From positions 1 through 45,764 of the forward strand of contig NZ_FZMO01000547.1 of the NCBI RefSeq assembly GCF_900197875.1: a DNA stretch of 45,764 nucleotides, given 5' to 3'. Below, in pieces: positions 39,868 to 45,764 of the stretch. The notes under the pieces are model-generated. The model saw only the letters and a list, made by a program, of their open reading frames with translations, searched no databases and was not told where the DNA came from. The stretch is from Frankia canadensis. GTDB lineage: Bacteria; Actinomycetota; Actinomycetes; Frankiales; Frankiaceae. Position 1 is the first letter of the stretch, and the number at the start of each line of letters is the position of its first letter. The position numbers and the translations under genes were made by a program.

Positions 39868-41214
39868 TCAGGCGGTGGCCGTGGCCCCGGCCGTGGCGAA
39901 GCGGCTGGCCGGGCGGGGCAGGCCGAGGTGCTCGCGCAACGTCGTGCCCGTGTACTCCGTGCGGAACATCCCACGGCGGCGCAGCTCCGGCGTGACGTGC
40001 TCGACGAACGCCTCCAGGCCGGACGGGAAGACGTCGAAGTTCAGGTTGAAGCCATCCGCCGCCCGCCCGTGGAACCAGCGGGCGATGTCGTCGGCGATCT
40101 GCTCGGGCGCGCCGATGACCTGCCGGTGCCCGCCGCCGTTGGCCAGCAGCAGCTCGCGGACCGTGTAGTCGTGGGTGCGGGCCATCGCGACGATCGCCTC
40201 AAAGAAGCCGCGCGAACCGGTCGCGTACGAGCTCACGTCGGGCAGCTGGTCGTAGGGCAGCCTCGCGTCCAGCGGCAGCTGCTCGGGTTCGACGCCGAGC
40301 TGCGCGGCCAGCCGGGGCAGTTCCACGTCGAACGGGAAGTAGGCGTCGAGCTCGGCCTTGCGCGCGCGGGCCTCGGCCTCCGTACCGCCGATGATCGGGA
40401 ACAGGCCGGGGAGCACGACGAGGTGGTCGGGGTCGCGCCCGAAGCCGGCGGCGGCCTGCCGGATCTCCGTGTAGAAGGCGGCGGCGGTCGGGAACGTCGG
40501 CTGGGCGGTGAACACGATGTCGGCGACCCGGGCCGCCAGCCGCTTGCCCACACCGGACGACCCGGCCTGGACCAGGACGGGCCGGCCCTGTGGGGAGCGG
40601 GGGACGTTCAGCGGGCCCCGGACCGCGAAGTACCGGCTCTCGTGGTCGATCGTGTGCACCTTCGCGCCGTCGACGAACCGGGAGCGGAGCCGGTCACCGA
40701 CGATCGCGTCGTCCTCCCAGCTGTCCCACAGGTCGGCGAGGACGTCCACGAACTCCTCGGCCCGTGCGTAGCGGGCGTCGTGGTCGGGGGTGGTGCGCAG
40801 CCCGAAGTTGGCGCTCGCCTTCGGCGAGATCGTCGTGACGATGTTCACGGCGGCCCGGCCGCGGCTGATGTGGTCCAGCGAGGCGAACCGGCGGGCCAGG
40901 TTGAACGGCTCGTTGAACGTCGTCGAGACGGTGCCGATGAGGCCGACGCGTTCGGTGACGGTGGCGAGCGCGGTGAGCAGCACGCTGGGTTCCAGCGCGT
41001 TCCACGGTTTCTCCGGCGGCTCCTGGTGCAGTGAGACGCCGTCGGAGAGGAAGACGGCGTCGAAGGTGCCGCGCTCGGCCAGCCGGGCGATCCGCTGGAA
41101 GTAGTCGATGTCGAGAAAGAGGCGGGGATCGTCCTGGAAACGCCAGGCGCCCGGGTGCCTGCCGGCGTCGAGGATGTTGACGTTGAGATGAAGCTGGCGG
41201 TCGGGAGAGGGCAT
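39868..41214 (-). CDS. LLM-class flavin-dependent monooxygenase (NtaA/SnaA/DszA family)
   Basis: A 448-aa bacterial-luciferase-like monooxygenase. It shows LNVNILDAGRHPGAW, ERGTFDAVFLSDG, GTVSTTFNEPFNLARRFASLDHISRGRAAVNIVT and VLVQAGSSGVGKRLAA, the NtaA/SnaA/DszA pattern. These enzymes use FMNH2 and oxygen to oxidise sulfones, chelators or alkylated sulfur compounds. No flavin reductase is in the window. It follows the binding-protein gene by 82 bp and precedes the 182-aa protein, inside one minus-strand operon, so it is the likely first catabolic enzyme for the imported substrate. Confidence 0.92.
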   Translation of the reverse strand: MPSPDRQLHLNVNILDAGRHPGAWRFQDDPRLFLDIDYFQRIARLAERGTFDAVFLSDGVSLHQEPPEKPWNALEPSVLLTALATVTERVGLIGTVSTTFNEPFNLARRFASLDHISRGRAAVNIVTTISPKASANFGLRTTPDHDARYARAEEFVDVLADLWDSWEDDAIVGDRLRSRFVDGAKVHTIDHESRYFAVRGPLNVPRSPQGRPVLVQAGSSGVGKRLAARVADIVFTAQPTFPTAAAFYTEIRQAAAGFGRDPDHLVVLPGLFPIIGGTEAEARARKAELDAYFPFDVELPRLAAQLGVEPEQLPLDARLPYDQLPDVSSYATGSRGFFEAIVAMARTHDYTVRELLLANGGGHRQVIGAPEQIADDIARWFHGRAADGFNLNFDVFPSGLEAFVEHVTPELRRRGMFRTEYTGTTLREHLGLPRPASRFATAGATATA

Positions 41215-41296
41215 CGGTGAGGCCGTTCCTCTGTGAGCGGTGTAGAGGCCGGGACGCCGGCCGGACCCCGGTGCGGGGCCGGCCGGCGGTGCGCCG

Positions 41297-42415
41297 TCAG
41301 CTCTGCGGAAGACGCGGAACGGAAGTGACGAGAGAGTCGTAGCGGTTGTCGAAATACGGCGCCAGGTCCACCGTGCGCGGGATGAAACCGGCCTTGTGCA
41401 GATCGTCGGCCTGCGCCTGCTCGGCGGCGATGAGCGCCGCGTCGATCGGCACGCCCTGGTTCTGCACCACCGCGCTGGCCTGCGCGGTCTTCTCCGGGAA
41501 GTGCAGATCGGTCATGAGGGCCTTGGCCAGGTCCTCCGGGTGCAGCGCGTTCCACGCCTGGGCTTCGGCCTGGGCCTTGACGAAACCGCCGATAGCAGCC
41601 GAGTACCGCGCGTCGGCCAGCCTCTTGTCCGTCGCATAGGAGAAGGTGACGGTGGGCGTGCCCGCCCGCGTGCTGTCCCAGATCGTCTTCGCGCCGATCG
41701 CGTCGACCGCCGGCTGGATCTGCACGATCGAGGCGATCGACACGTCGACCTTGCCCGACTGGAACGCGGCGAGCTGCGCCTGCCCGGTGAGCGGCACCAG
41801 CTTCACGTCCTTGGGCGTCAGCTTCGCTTCTTTCAGCAGCGCCGCGAGCACCGACTGCGGCCAGCCACCGGTGATGTAGGAGATGGAATGGCCCCGCAGG
41901 TCGCTGATGGAGTTGATGCCGGCCTTCGGATTGGCGACGACGGTGAGCGCCGCGTGCTCCTTGGCATTGGCAGGCTGGACCGCCCCGACCACCTTCACCG
42001 GGAGTTTCCCGCCTTCGGGCAGGCCACTGGCCGCCAGCGGCAGCGAGACGTCGCCGATCAGCGACGAGGTGTCGACCACGCCGCTCTGCACCGCCTGCAG
42101 CACCCGCGGGCTGTCGGGGAACGCCACCCATTCGACCTTGAAGGGCAGCTTGTCAATAACGCCCGAGCCCCTGAAATTGGACACGGTGAAGGCCGCTGAG
42201 CCGCCCGAGACGCCCACCTTCAGAGTGAGCCCGGACAGGTCCACCGCGGCGCTGGAGCTGGACCCGGTACCGGTACCGGAGTTCGCCGACGCCGCCCCGC
42301 CCCCGCTGGAGCCGCAGGCCGCGAGGGCCACTGCCGCGAGGCTGGCGACCAGACCGAGCGCGGCGCGGGGACGCCGCGTACCCCGTCTGCGTTCCATGGG
42401 ACTTGCTGTGGACAC
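41297..42415 (-). CDS. ABC transporter substrate-binding lipoprotein (SsuA/TauA-like)
   Basis: A 372-aa solute-binding protein. A basic start, hydrophobic segment and lipobox LAAC with Cys34 anchor it outside the membrane. The mature part has LKVGVSGGSAAFTVSNFRGSGVIDKLPF, QAVQSGVVDTSSLIGDVSLPLAASG and GHSISYITGGWPQSVLAALL, as in SsuA-type nitrate/sulfonate/taurine binders. GTG 42415 follows AAGGGAAA and is preferred over ATG 42397, which lacks a ribosome site. It is encoded in the operon after the TauD gene rather than first, which is a little unusual. Confidence 0.9.
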   Translation of the reverse strand: MSTASPMERRRGTRRPRAALGLVASLAAVALAACGSSGGGAASANSGTGTGSSSSAAVDLSGLTLKVGVSGGSAAFTVSNFRGSGVIDKLPFKVEWVAFPDSPRVLQAVQSGVVDTSSLIGDVSLPLAASGLPEGGKLPVKVVGAVQPANAKEHAALTVVANPKAGINSISDLRGHSISYITGGWPQSVLAALLKEAKLTPKDVKLVPLTGQAQLAAFQSGKVDVSIASIVQIQPAVDAIGAKTIWDSTRAGTPTVTFSYATDKRLADARYSAAIGGFVKAQAEAQAWNALHPEDLAKALMTDLHFPEKTAQASAVVQNQGVPIDAALIAAEQAQADDLHKAGFIPRTVDLAPYFDNRYDSLVTSVPRLPQS

Positions 42416-42472
42416 TGTTGCACTTTCCCTTCACGTCAATCTGCGAAATGGCCGGTCGAGCCGGTGCGCGGG

Positions 42473-43354
42473 TCAGGCCACGCCGACCGGCCGGGTGCCG
42501 CGCAGCTGCACGCGGTGCACGATGCGCACGGCGTCCGGGTCGAAGTCGTCCCCGCGGCGGTGCCAGACCGTGCGGTTGTCCCACAGGGCGACGTCACCCT
42601 TGTTCCAGCGGTACTGGATGAGGTGTTCTGGCTGCAGGGCATGGTCGTAGACGAGTTCCAGCAGCACGCTGCTCTCGTGCGCGGAGAGCCCCTTGATGGA
42701 CCGGGTGAATCCCGGGTTGACGAAAAGGCCTCGGCGGCCCGTCTCCGGGTGGACGGTGACGACGGGATGCTCCGCGCCGCCCGCGGCCGTGTTCGCCTGC
42801 TCGTCCTCCCAGACCTGCACGCGGCCCTCGAGCAGCGGGACACGGTCGGTGCTCGACCGGAAGCTGTGCACGGCGACGAGGCCGTCGAGCAGCCGCTGGA
42901 TCGGCGCGCTCAGCGTCTCGTAGGCCAGCTGCGCCGAGGCGAACCAGGTCGCGCCGCCGACGGGCGGCAGCGTGACGACGTTGAACACCGAGCCGGCGGG
43001 CGGCGTCGACTGGAAACTGATGTCGACATGCCAGCCGTGATGCCGGCCGCGCCTGACGTACTCCTCCTTGTTCTCCCGGCTGTCGAACGCGACGACCTCC
43101 CGGTGCCTGTCGTCGATCGGCGGCAGATAGGCGCTCGGCGCGGTCACCTCACCGAGAGCGCGGGCGAAGGCGGTCTGGGCGTCCGCGTCGATGTTCTGGC
43201 CGGGGAAGAAGAGGACCTGCCGGTCGAGCCAGGCACGGCGGATCGTCGCGAGGATGTCGGCGTCGAGTGGCCGGCTGAGGTCGACACCGGTGACCTCCGC
43301 GCCGAATCCGCTGGTCAGCGGCCTCACCTGGACCTGCGTCGCGAGGGTGGTCAT
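42473..43354 (-). CDS. TauD/TfdA-family 2-oxoglutarate dioxygenase (intact)
   Basis: A 293-aa Fe(II)/2-oxoglutarate dioxygenase. All ligands are present: H109-V-D111 in GWHVDISF, H265 in NRTVWHRR, and the 2-oxoglutarate anchor R281 in IVHRVQLRG. It should hydroxylate a sulfonate or related compound so that sulfite leaves. GCAGGAGG before ATG 43354 gives a strong start, and ATGA overlap couples it to the ATPase gene. Alternative substrates such as sulfate esters or herbicides are possible for the family. Confidence 0.93.
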   Translation of the reverse strand: MTTLATQVQVRPLTSGFGAEVTGVDLSRPLDADILATIRRAWLDRQVLFFPGQNIDADAQTAFARALGEVTAPSAYLPPIDDRHREVVAFDSRENKEEYVRRGRHHGWHVDISFQSTPPAGSVFNVVTLPPVGGATWFASAQLAYETLSAPIQRLLDGLVAVHSFRSSTDRVPLLEGRVQVWEDEQANTAAGGAEHPVVTVHPETGRRGLFVNPGFTRSIKGLSAHESSVLLELVYDHALQPEHLIQYRWNKGDVALWDNRTVWHRRGDDFDPDAVRIVHRVQLRGTRPVGVA

Positions 43355-44151
43355 GTGTGTGCCTCCTGCACGGGATCGCTCGGGTGCGCGGAACGGTCCG
43401 TCGGCTGCGGGCCGCGCACCCCGAGCAGGTTGAGGAAGTGGTAGCGAAGGTCGGTGGCGTAGGAGTCGCCGGTCTGGGCCCGGCGCTCCTTGTCGATCAC
43501 CACCCCGGAGTCCAGCCGCTTCGACCGCAGCACGAGGACCCGGTCGGCGAGCCGGATGGCCTCGTCGACGTCGTGGGTGACAAGCAGGACGGCCGGGTTG
43601 TGCCGGCGGCACAGGGCCGCGACCAGTTCCTGCATGCGCAGCCGGGTCAGCGCGTCCAGCGCGGCGAACGGCTCGTCGAGCAGGAGCAGTCCCGGCTCGC
43701 GCACCAGGGCCCGGGCCAGCGCGACCCGCTGCGCCTCGCCGCCGGACAGGGTGCGTGGCCAGGCCTGCGCGTGATCGGCCAGGCCGACCTCGGTGAGAGC
43801 CTCGAGTGCCCGCTCCCGGCCGGTGCCGCGCAGCCCCAGCACCACGTTGCGCCACACCCGGCGGGACGGGATCAGCCGCGGCTCCTGGAAGACCACCGAC
43901 CGCTCCCGCGGGACGGTCACCGTGCCCGCGTCGAGCCGGTCGAGGCCCGCGAGCGCCCGCAGCAACGTGGTCTTCCCGCTGCCGGACGCGCCGAGCAGCG
44001 CGATGAACTCCCCCGGGGCGATGCTCAGGTCGACGTCGTCCAGCACGATCTGGTCGCCGAAGGCCCTGCGGCCGCCGCTCACCCGCACGGCGGGGCGATC
44101 CCGGGACTCCGGCGCGTCCACGGTCTCGGAGGTGGCGATGCCCGTGGTCAT
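43351..44151 (-). CDS. ABC transporter ATP-binding protein (SsuB/TauB-like)
   Basis: A 266-aa ATPase. Walker A GASGSGKTT, FQEPRLIPSRRVWRNVVLGL, signature LSGGEAQRVALARAL, Walker B LLLLDEPFAALD and VLLVTHDVDEA are intact and in the nitrate/sulfonate/taurine subfamily order. It powers uptake through the adjacent permease. Its ATG overlaps the permease stop by one base, and its own stop overlaps the TauD start. Confidence 0.94.
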   Translation of the reverse strand: MTTGIATSETVDAPESRDRPAVRVSGGRRAFGDQIVLDDVDLSIAPGEFIALLGASGSGKTTLLRALAGLDRLDAGTVTVPRERSVVFQEPRLIPSRRVWRNVVLGLRGTGRERALEALTEVGLADHAQAWPRTLSGGEAQRVALARALVREPGLLLLDEPFAALDALTRLRMQELVAALCRRHNPAVLLVTHDVDEAIRLADRVLVLRSKRLDSGVVIDKERRAQTGDSYATDLRYHFLNLLGVRGPQPTDRSAHPSDPVQEAHT

Positions 44152-45014
44152 CAGACAATGCTCGCTTTCCAGCGGAGAAGCAGCCGTTCAAGATTGCGGA
44201 CGACGAGGTCGACGACGATGCCGAGAAACGCGTACACGACGACTCCGGAGATTATGATGTCGGTGCGCAGCGTGCCGTTCAGGTCAAGAACGAGCACGCC
44301 GATTCCGGACTGGGTGTTGATCTGCTCGGCGGCCACCAGCGCGAGGACGGAGACACCCATCGAGAACCGGATGCCGACGAGAATGCCGGGCATCGCCAGC
44401 GGCAGAATCACCTCCCGCGCCAGGGCGAGTCCGCTGACCTTGAAGACGCGGGCCGCCTCGATGAGTTTCGGGTCGACACCCCGGACGCCGGCGTAGGTGT
44501 TGAGGTACGCGGGAAAGATGCAGGCGGCTGTGATGAGTGCGTACTTCGCCTCCTCTCCGATGCCGAACCACACCACGAACAGTGGCACCAGCGCGATGAA
44601 GGGAATCGTCCGCAGCATCTGCAGCGACGAGTCCAGCGCCTCCTCGCCGATCCGGGACAGCCCGGCGACCAGGCCCAGGGTGATGCCGATGGCCGCGCCG
44701 AACAGGAGCCCGACGCCCGCGCGCCGCAGCGAGACGCCGATCGCGGGGAGCAGGGTCCCGTCGGTGGTGAGCTCGCGGATGGTGTCGGCGACGCGCCAGG
44801 GCGAGGGCAGCAGGCCGGCGTCGACCAGCCCGACGGAGCAGATGAGCTGCCACAGGCCCAGCAGGGCGATGGGCCCCGCGGTTCTGAGCACACGGTGCAA
44901 CGTGCGCGAGCTTCGCGCCCGGGAAACGCTCCCGTGCGCCGCGGACGGCAGGTCGATCGTGACAGGGGGCGCTATGCCGGCCTGCCGCGTCTCCACCGGG
45001 GCCTCGATGGACAT
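44151..45014 (-). CDS. ABC transporter permease (SsuC/TauC-like)
   Basis: A 287-aa inner-membrane permease with about six helices after a 40-residue soluble N-terminus. The coupling EAA-type motif lies in YAGVRGVDPKLIEAARVFKVSG, and LRTIPFIALVPLFVVWFGIGEEAKYALI is typical of the SsuC family. It is the first structural gene of the operon, 245 bp behind the leader peptide. GGAGCACCCAGAG precedes ATG 45014. Confidence 0.93.
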   Translation of the reverse strand: MSIEAPVETRQAGIAPPVTIDLPSAAHGSVSRARSSRTLHRVLRTAGPIALLGLWQLICSVGLVDAGLLPSPWRVADTIRELTTDGTLLPAIGVSLRRAGVGLLFGAAIGITLGLVAGLSRIGEEALDSSLQMLRTIPFIALVPLFVVWFGIGEEAKYALITAACIFPAYLNTYAGVRGVDPKLIEAARVFKVSGLALAREVILPLAMPGILVGIRFSMGVSVLALVAAEQINTQSGIGVLVLDLNGTLRTDIIISGVVVYAFLGIVVDLVVRNLERLLLRWKASIV

Positions 45015-45259
45015 CTCTGGGTGCTCCGCAATCAGAGGAATGGGCGACGGGAAAAGGGGATCGGTGGCCTCGCACTCCCCGGGGGCGTCGCGGGACTATC
45101 CGGCGCGAATCCACGGCAGGACGCCGTGACAGGACTGACAGAAAAAGATGGAAGCTGGACCGGAGCAGATGGAACACCGGTTCAGAAAAGGCCGCCGAGC
45201 CTGGTCGGACGGCATGCCTGGTCGGACGGCACTACCGTGGGCCGCGCGGGCCCGGCAGG
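45015..45259 (-). promoter_or_regulatory. Leader RNA between Cys leader peptide and permease gene, possible attenuator
   Basis: This 245-nt leader on the minus strand has hairpin candidates CACGGC-AGGAC-GCCGTG (45112-45128) and ACCGG...CCGGT (45159-45181), and a TTTTT run around 45144-45148 in transcript sense. A 17-bp tandem duplication (45199-45232, GCCTGGTCGGACGGCA core) lies just behind the peptide stop. The arrangement suits translation-linked attenuation, but no single clear terminator is visible. Confidence 0.5.
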
Positions 45260-45394
45260 TCAGCCAGAACAGCAGGCGGTGGTGACGATACAGAGATCGA
45301 TCGACCGGCGCCTGGTGAGAAAGCAGCCGACGAAGATCGCAATCGGGCGGGACCGGGCAACACCCTGGACTTTGCGCAGGACATCCTCGGTCAT
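45260..45394 (-). CDS. Cysteine-rich leader peptide (cysteine-responsive attenuator)
   Basis: A 44-aa peptide, MTEDVLRKVQGVARS... ending FLTRRRSIDLCIVTTACCSG, with Cys24, Cys35, Cys41 and Cys42. The RR-x-I-D-L-C-x-V segment matches actinobacterial leader peptides placed before sulfur-assimilation operons, where ribosome stalling at Cys codons senses cysteine supply. ATG 45394 is marked by TATACT six bases upstream, so the mRNA begins with this peptide. It lies 245 bp before the permease gene. Its 44 residues are longer than the usual 25-35, so a later internal start is possible. Confidence 0.82.
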   Translation of the reverse strand: MTEDVLRKVQGVARSRPIAIFVGCFLTRRRSIDLCIVTTACCSG

Positions 45395-45427
45395 GTTGTC
45401 AGTATACGGATTGGCAAATGAATTTGC
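45395..45427 (-). promoter_or_regulatory. Promoter and operator of the organosulfur operon
   Basis: TATACT (45406-45401, minus strand) lies six bases before the leader-peptide ATG. Upstream, a perfect palindrome GCAAAT-GA-ATTTGC (45414-45427) occupies the -35 zone; it is AT-rich against a GC-rich background, so probably a regulator site. No -35 of normal quality is seen, suggesting an activator is needed. Confidence 0.7.
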
Positions 45428-45479
45428 TTGCGGGAATGACGGATGAGTTGTAGTCATCACAGGCTCCCGACGCATCCGG

Positions 45480-45764
45480 TCAGCCGCGCGGAGTGTCGGT
45501 GGCATACGGAGTCTGGGTGGCATGGCGAATGCCCAGCGAGGTGACGGCGGCGAGGTCGGGTGTCCCAGCCAGCGCCATCGCCAGTTCCAGCTCGCCGCGC
45601 AGGGTCTCGAGCGCCGCCCGCAGGCCGTCGGCTCCGCCCGCCCGCAGCGCGCGCACCGCGGGCCGGCCGACGAGCACCGCGTCCGCGCCCAGTACCAGCG
45701 CCCGCAGCACGTCCTCCCCCTGCCGGATCCCGCCGTCGACCAGCACCGGCACCCGCCCACCGAC
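45480..45764 (-). CDS. FMN-dependent alpha-hydroxy-acid dehydrogenase, C-terminal part
   Basis: The last 95 codons of a gene running off the window. VPVLVDGGIRQGEDVLRAL and LGADAVLVGRPAVRAL are the FMN-phosphate-binding end of the lactate/glycolate/mandelate oxidase family, followed by the usual helix LRGELELAMALAGTPDLAAV. These TIM-barrel enzymes oxidise 2-hydroxy acids. It reads the same way as the organosulfur operon and ends 85 bp before its promoter; the operon ends in a 2-oxo-acid reductase, so a hydroxy/oxo-acid link is possible but unproven. Confidence 0.88.
   Translation of the reverse strand, partial: VGGRVPVLVDGGIRQGEDVLRALVLGADAVLVGRPAVRALRAGGADGLRAALETLRGELELAMALAGTPDLAAVTSLGIRHATQTPYATDTPRG

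Overview
The window comes from a very GC-rich actinobacterium. GTG starts, stop/start overlaps of the ATGA type, F420-type enzymes, a VOC protein, AbrB, RHH and HigBA regulators, a DUF4097 protein and a caspase-like protein would fit Frankia or a relative, but the genus is inference. At least ten genes show a TANNNT-like -10 hexamer 6-7 nt before the start codon, which predicts leaderless mRNAs. No rRNA, tRNA, CRISPR array or intact insertion sequence was seen.

Layout. 1-801 (minus): start of a caspase-fold protein whose catalytic His and Cys are missing. 802-1690: long gap with one copy of a 205-bp dispersed element. 1691-3139: glutamine amidotransferase and a HigBA toxin-antitoxin pair. 3212-7242 (minus): deaminase and Rieske oxygenase, an F420-type enzyme, and an orphan 346-aa protein. 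8019-9571: AAC(6')-like acetyltransferase, then a MarR regulator with an F420-type enzyme behind a clear operator. 9600-19915: lipoprotein, epimerase, two-component system, glycosyltransferases, methyltransferase and a membrane-heme plus sulfite-oxidase-like fusion; together these look like a sugar or glycoconjugate and redox island. 19601-21066: two GNAT genes. 21456-21832: collapsed pseudogene. 21863-26008: VOC protein, then PadR, ABC ATPase and FtsX-type permease in overlapping order. 26023-28367: quinone oxidoreductase and divergent HxlR regulator, then pirin. 28368-29496: empty gap with the second, inverted copy of the 205-bp element. 29497-32535: MMPL transporter with a strong terminator, and a DUF488 protein. 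32623-35344: RHH plus DUF4097 pair and AbrB plus Fic pair, divergently arranged. 35406-38171: type-B carboxylesterase and a TauD-like protein without iron ligands.

38254-45427 (minus) is a seven-gene organosulfur operon: ABC permease, ATPase, intact TauD dioxygenase, binding lipoprotein, flavin monooxygenase, a 182-aa unknown protein and a ketopantoate-reductase-like enzyme. It is preceded by a 44-aa leader peptide ending in tandem cysteines, predicted leaderless, with a palindrome upstream of its -10. This suggests cysteine-responsive attenuation of sulfonate or sulfone use. The window ends inside an FMN-dependent alpha-hydroxy-acid dehydrogenase gene.

The best candidates for undescribed biology are the leader-peptide-controlled sulfur operon with its two unassigned members and the neighbouring pseudo-dioxygenase, the cytochrome-b/sulfite-oxidase fusion inside the glycosyltransferase island, the 205-bp repeat family, the AbrB-Fic pair and the dead caspase.
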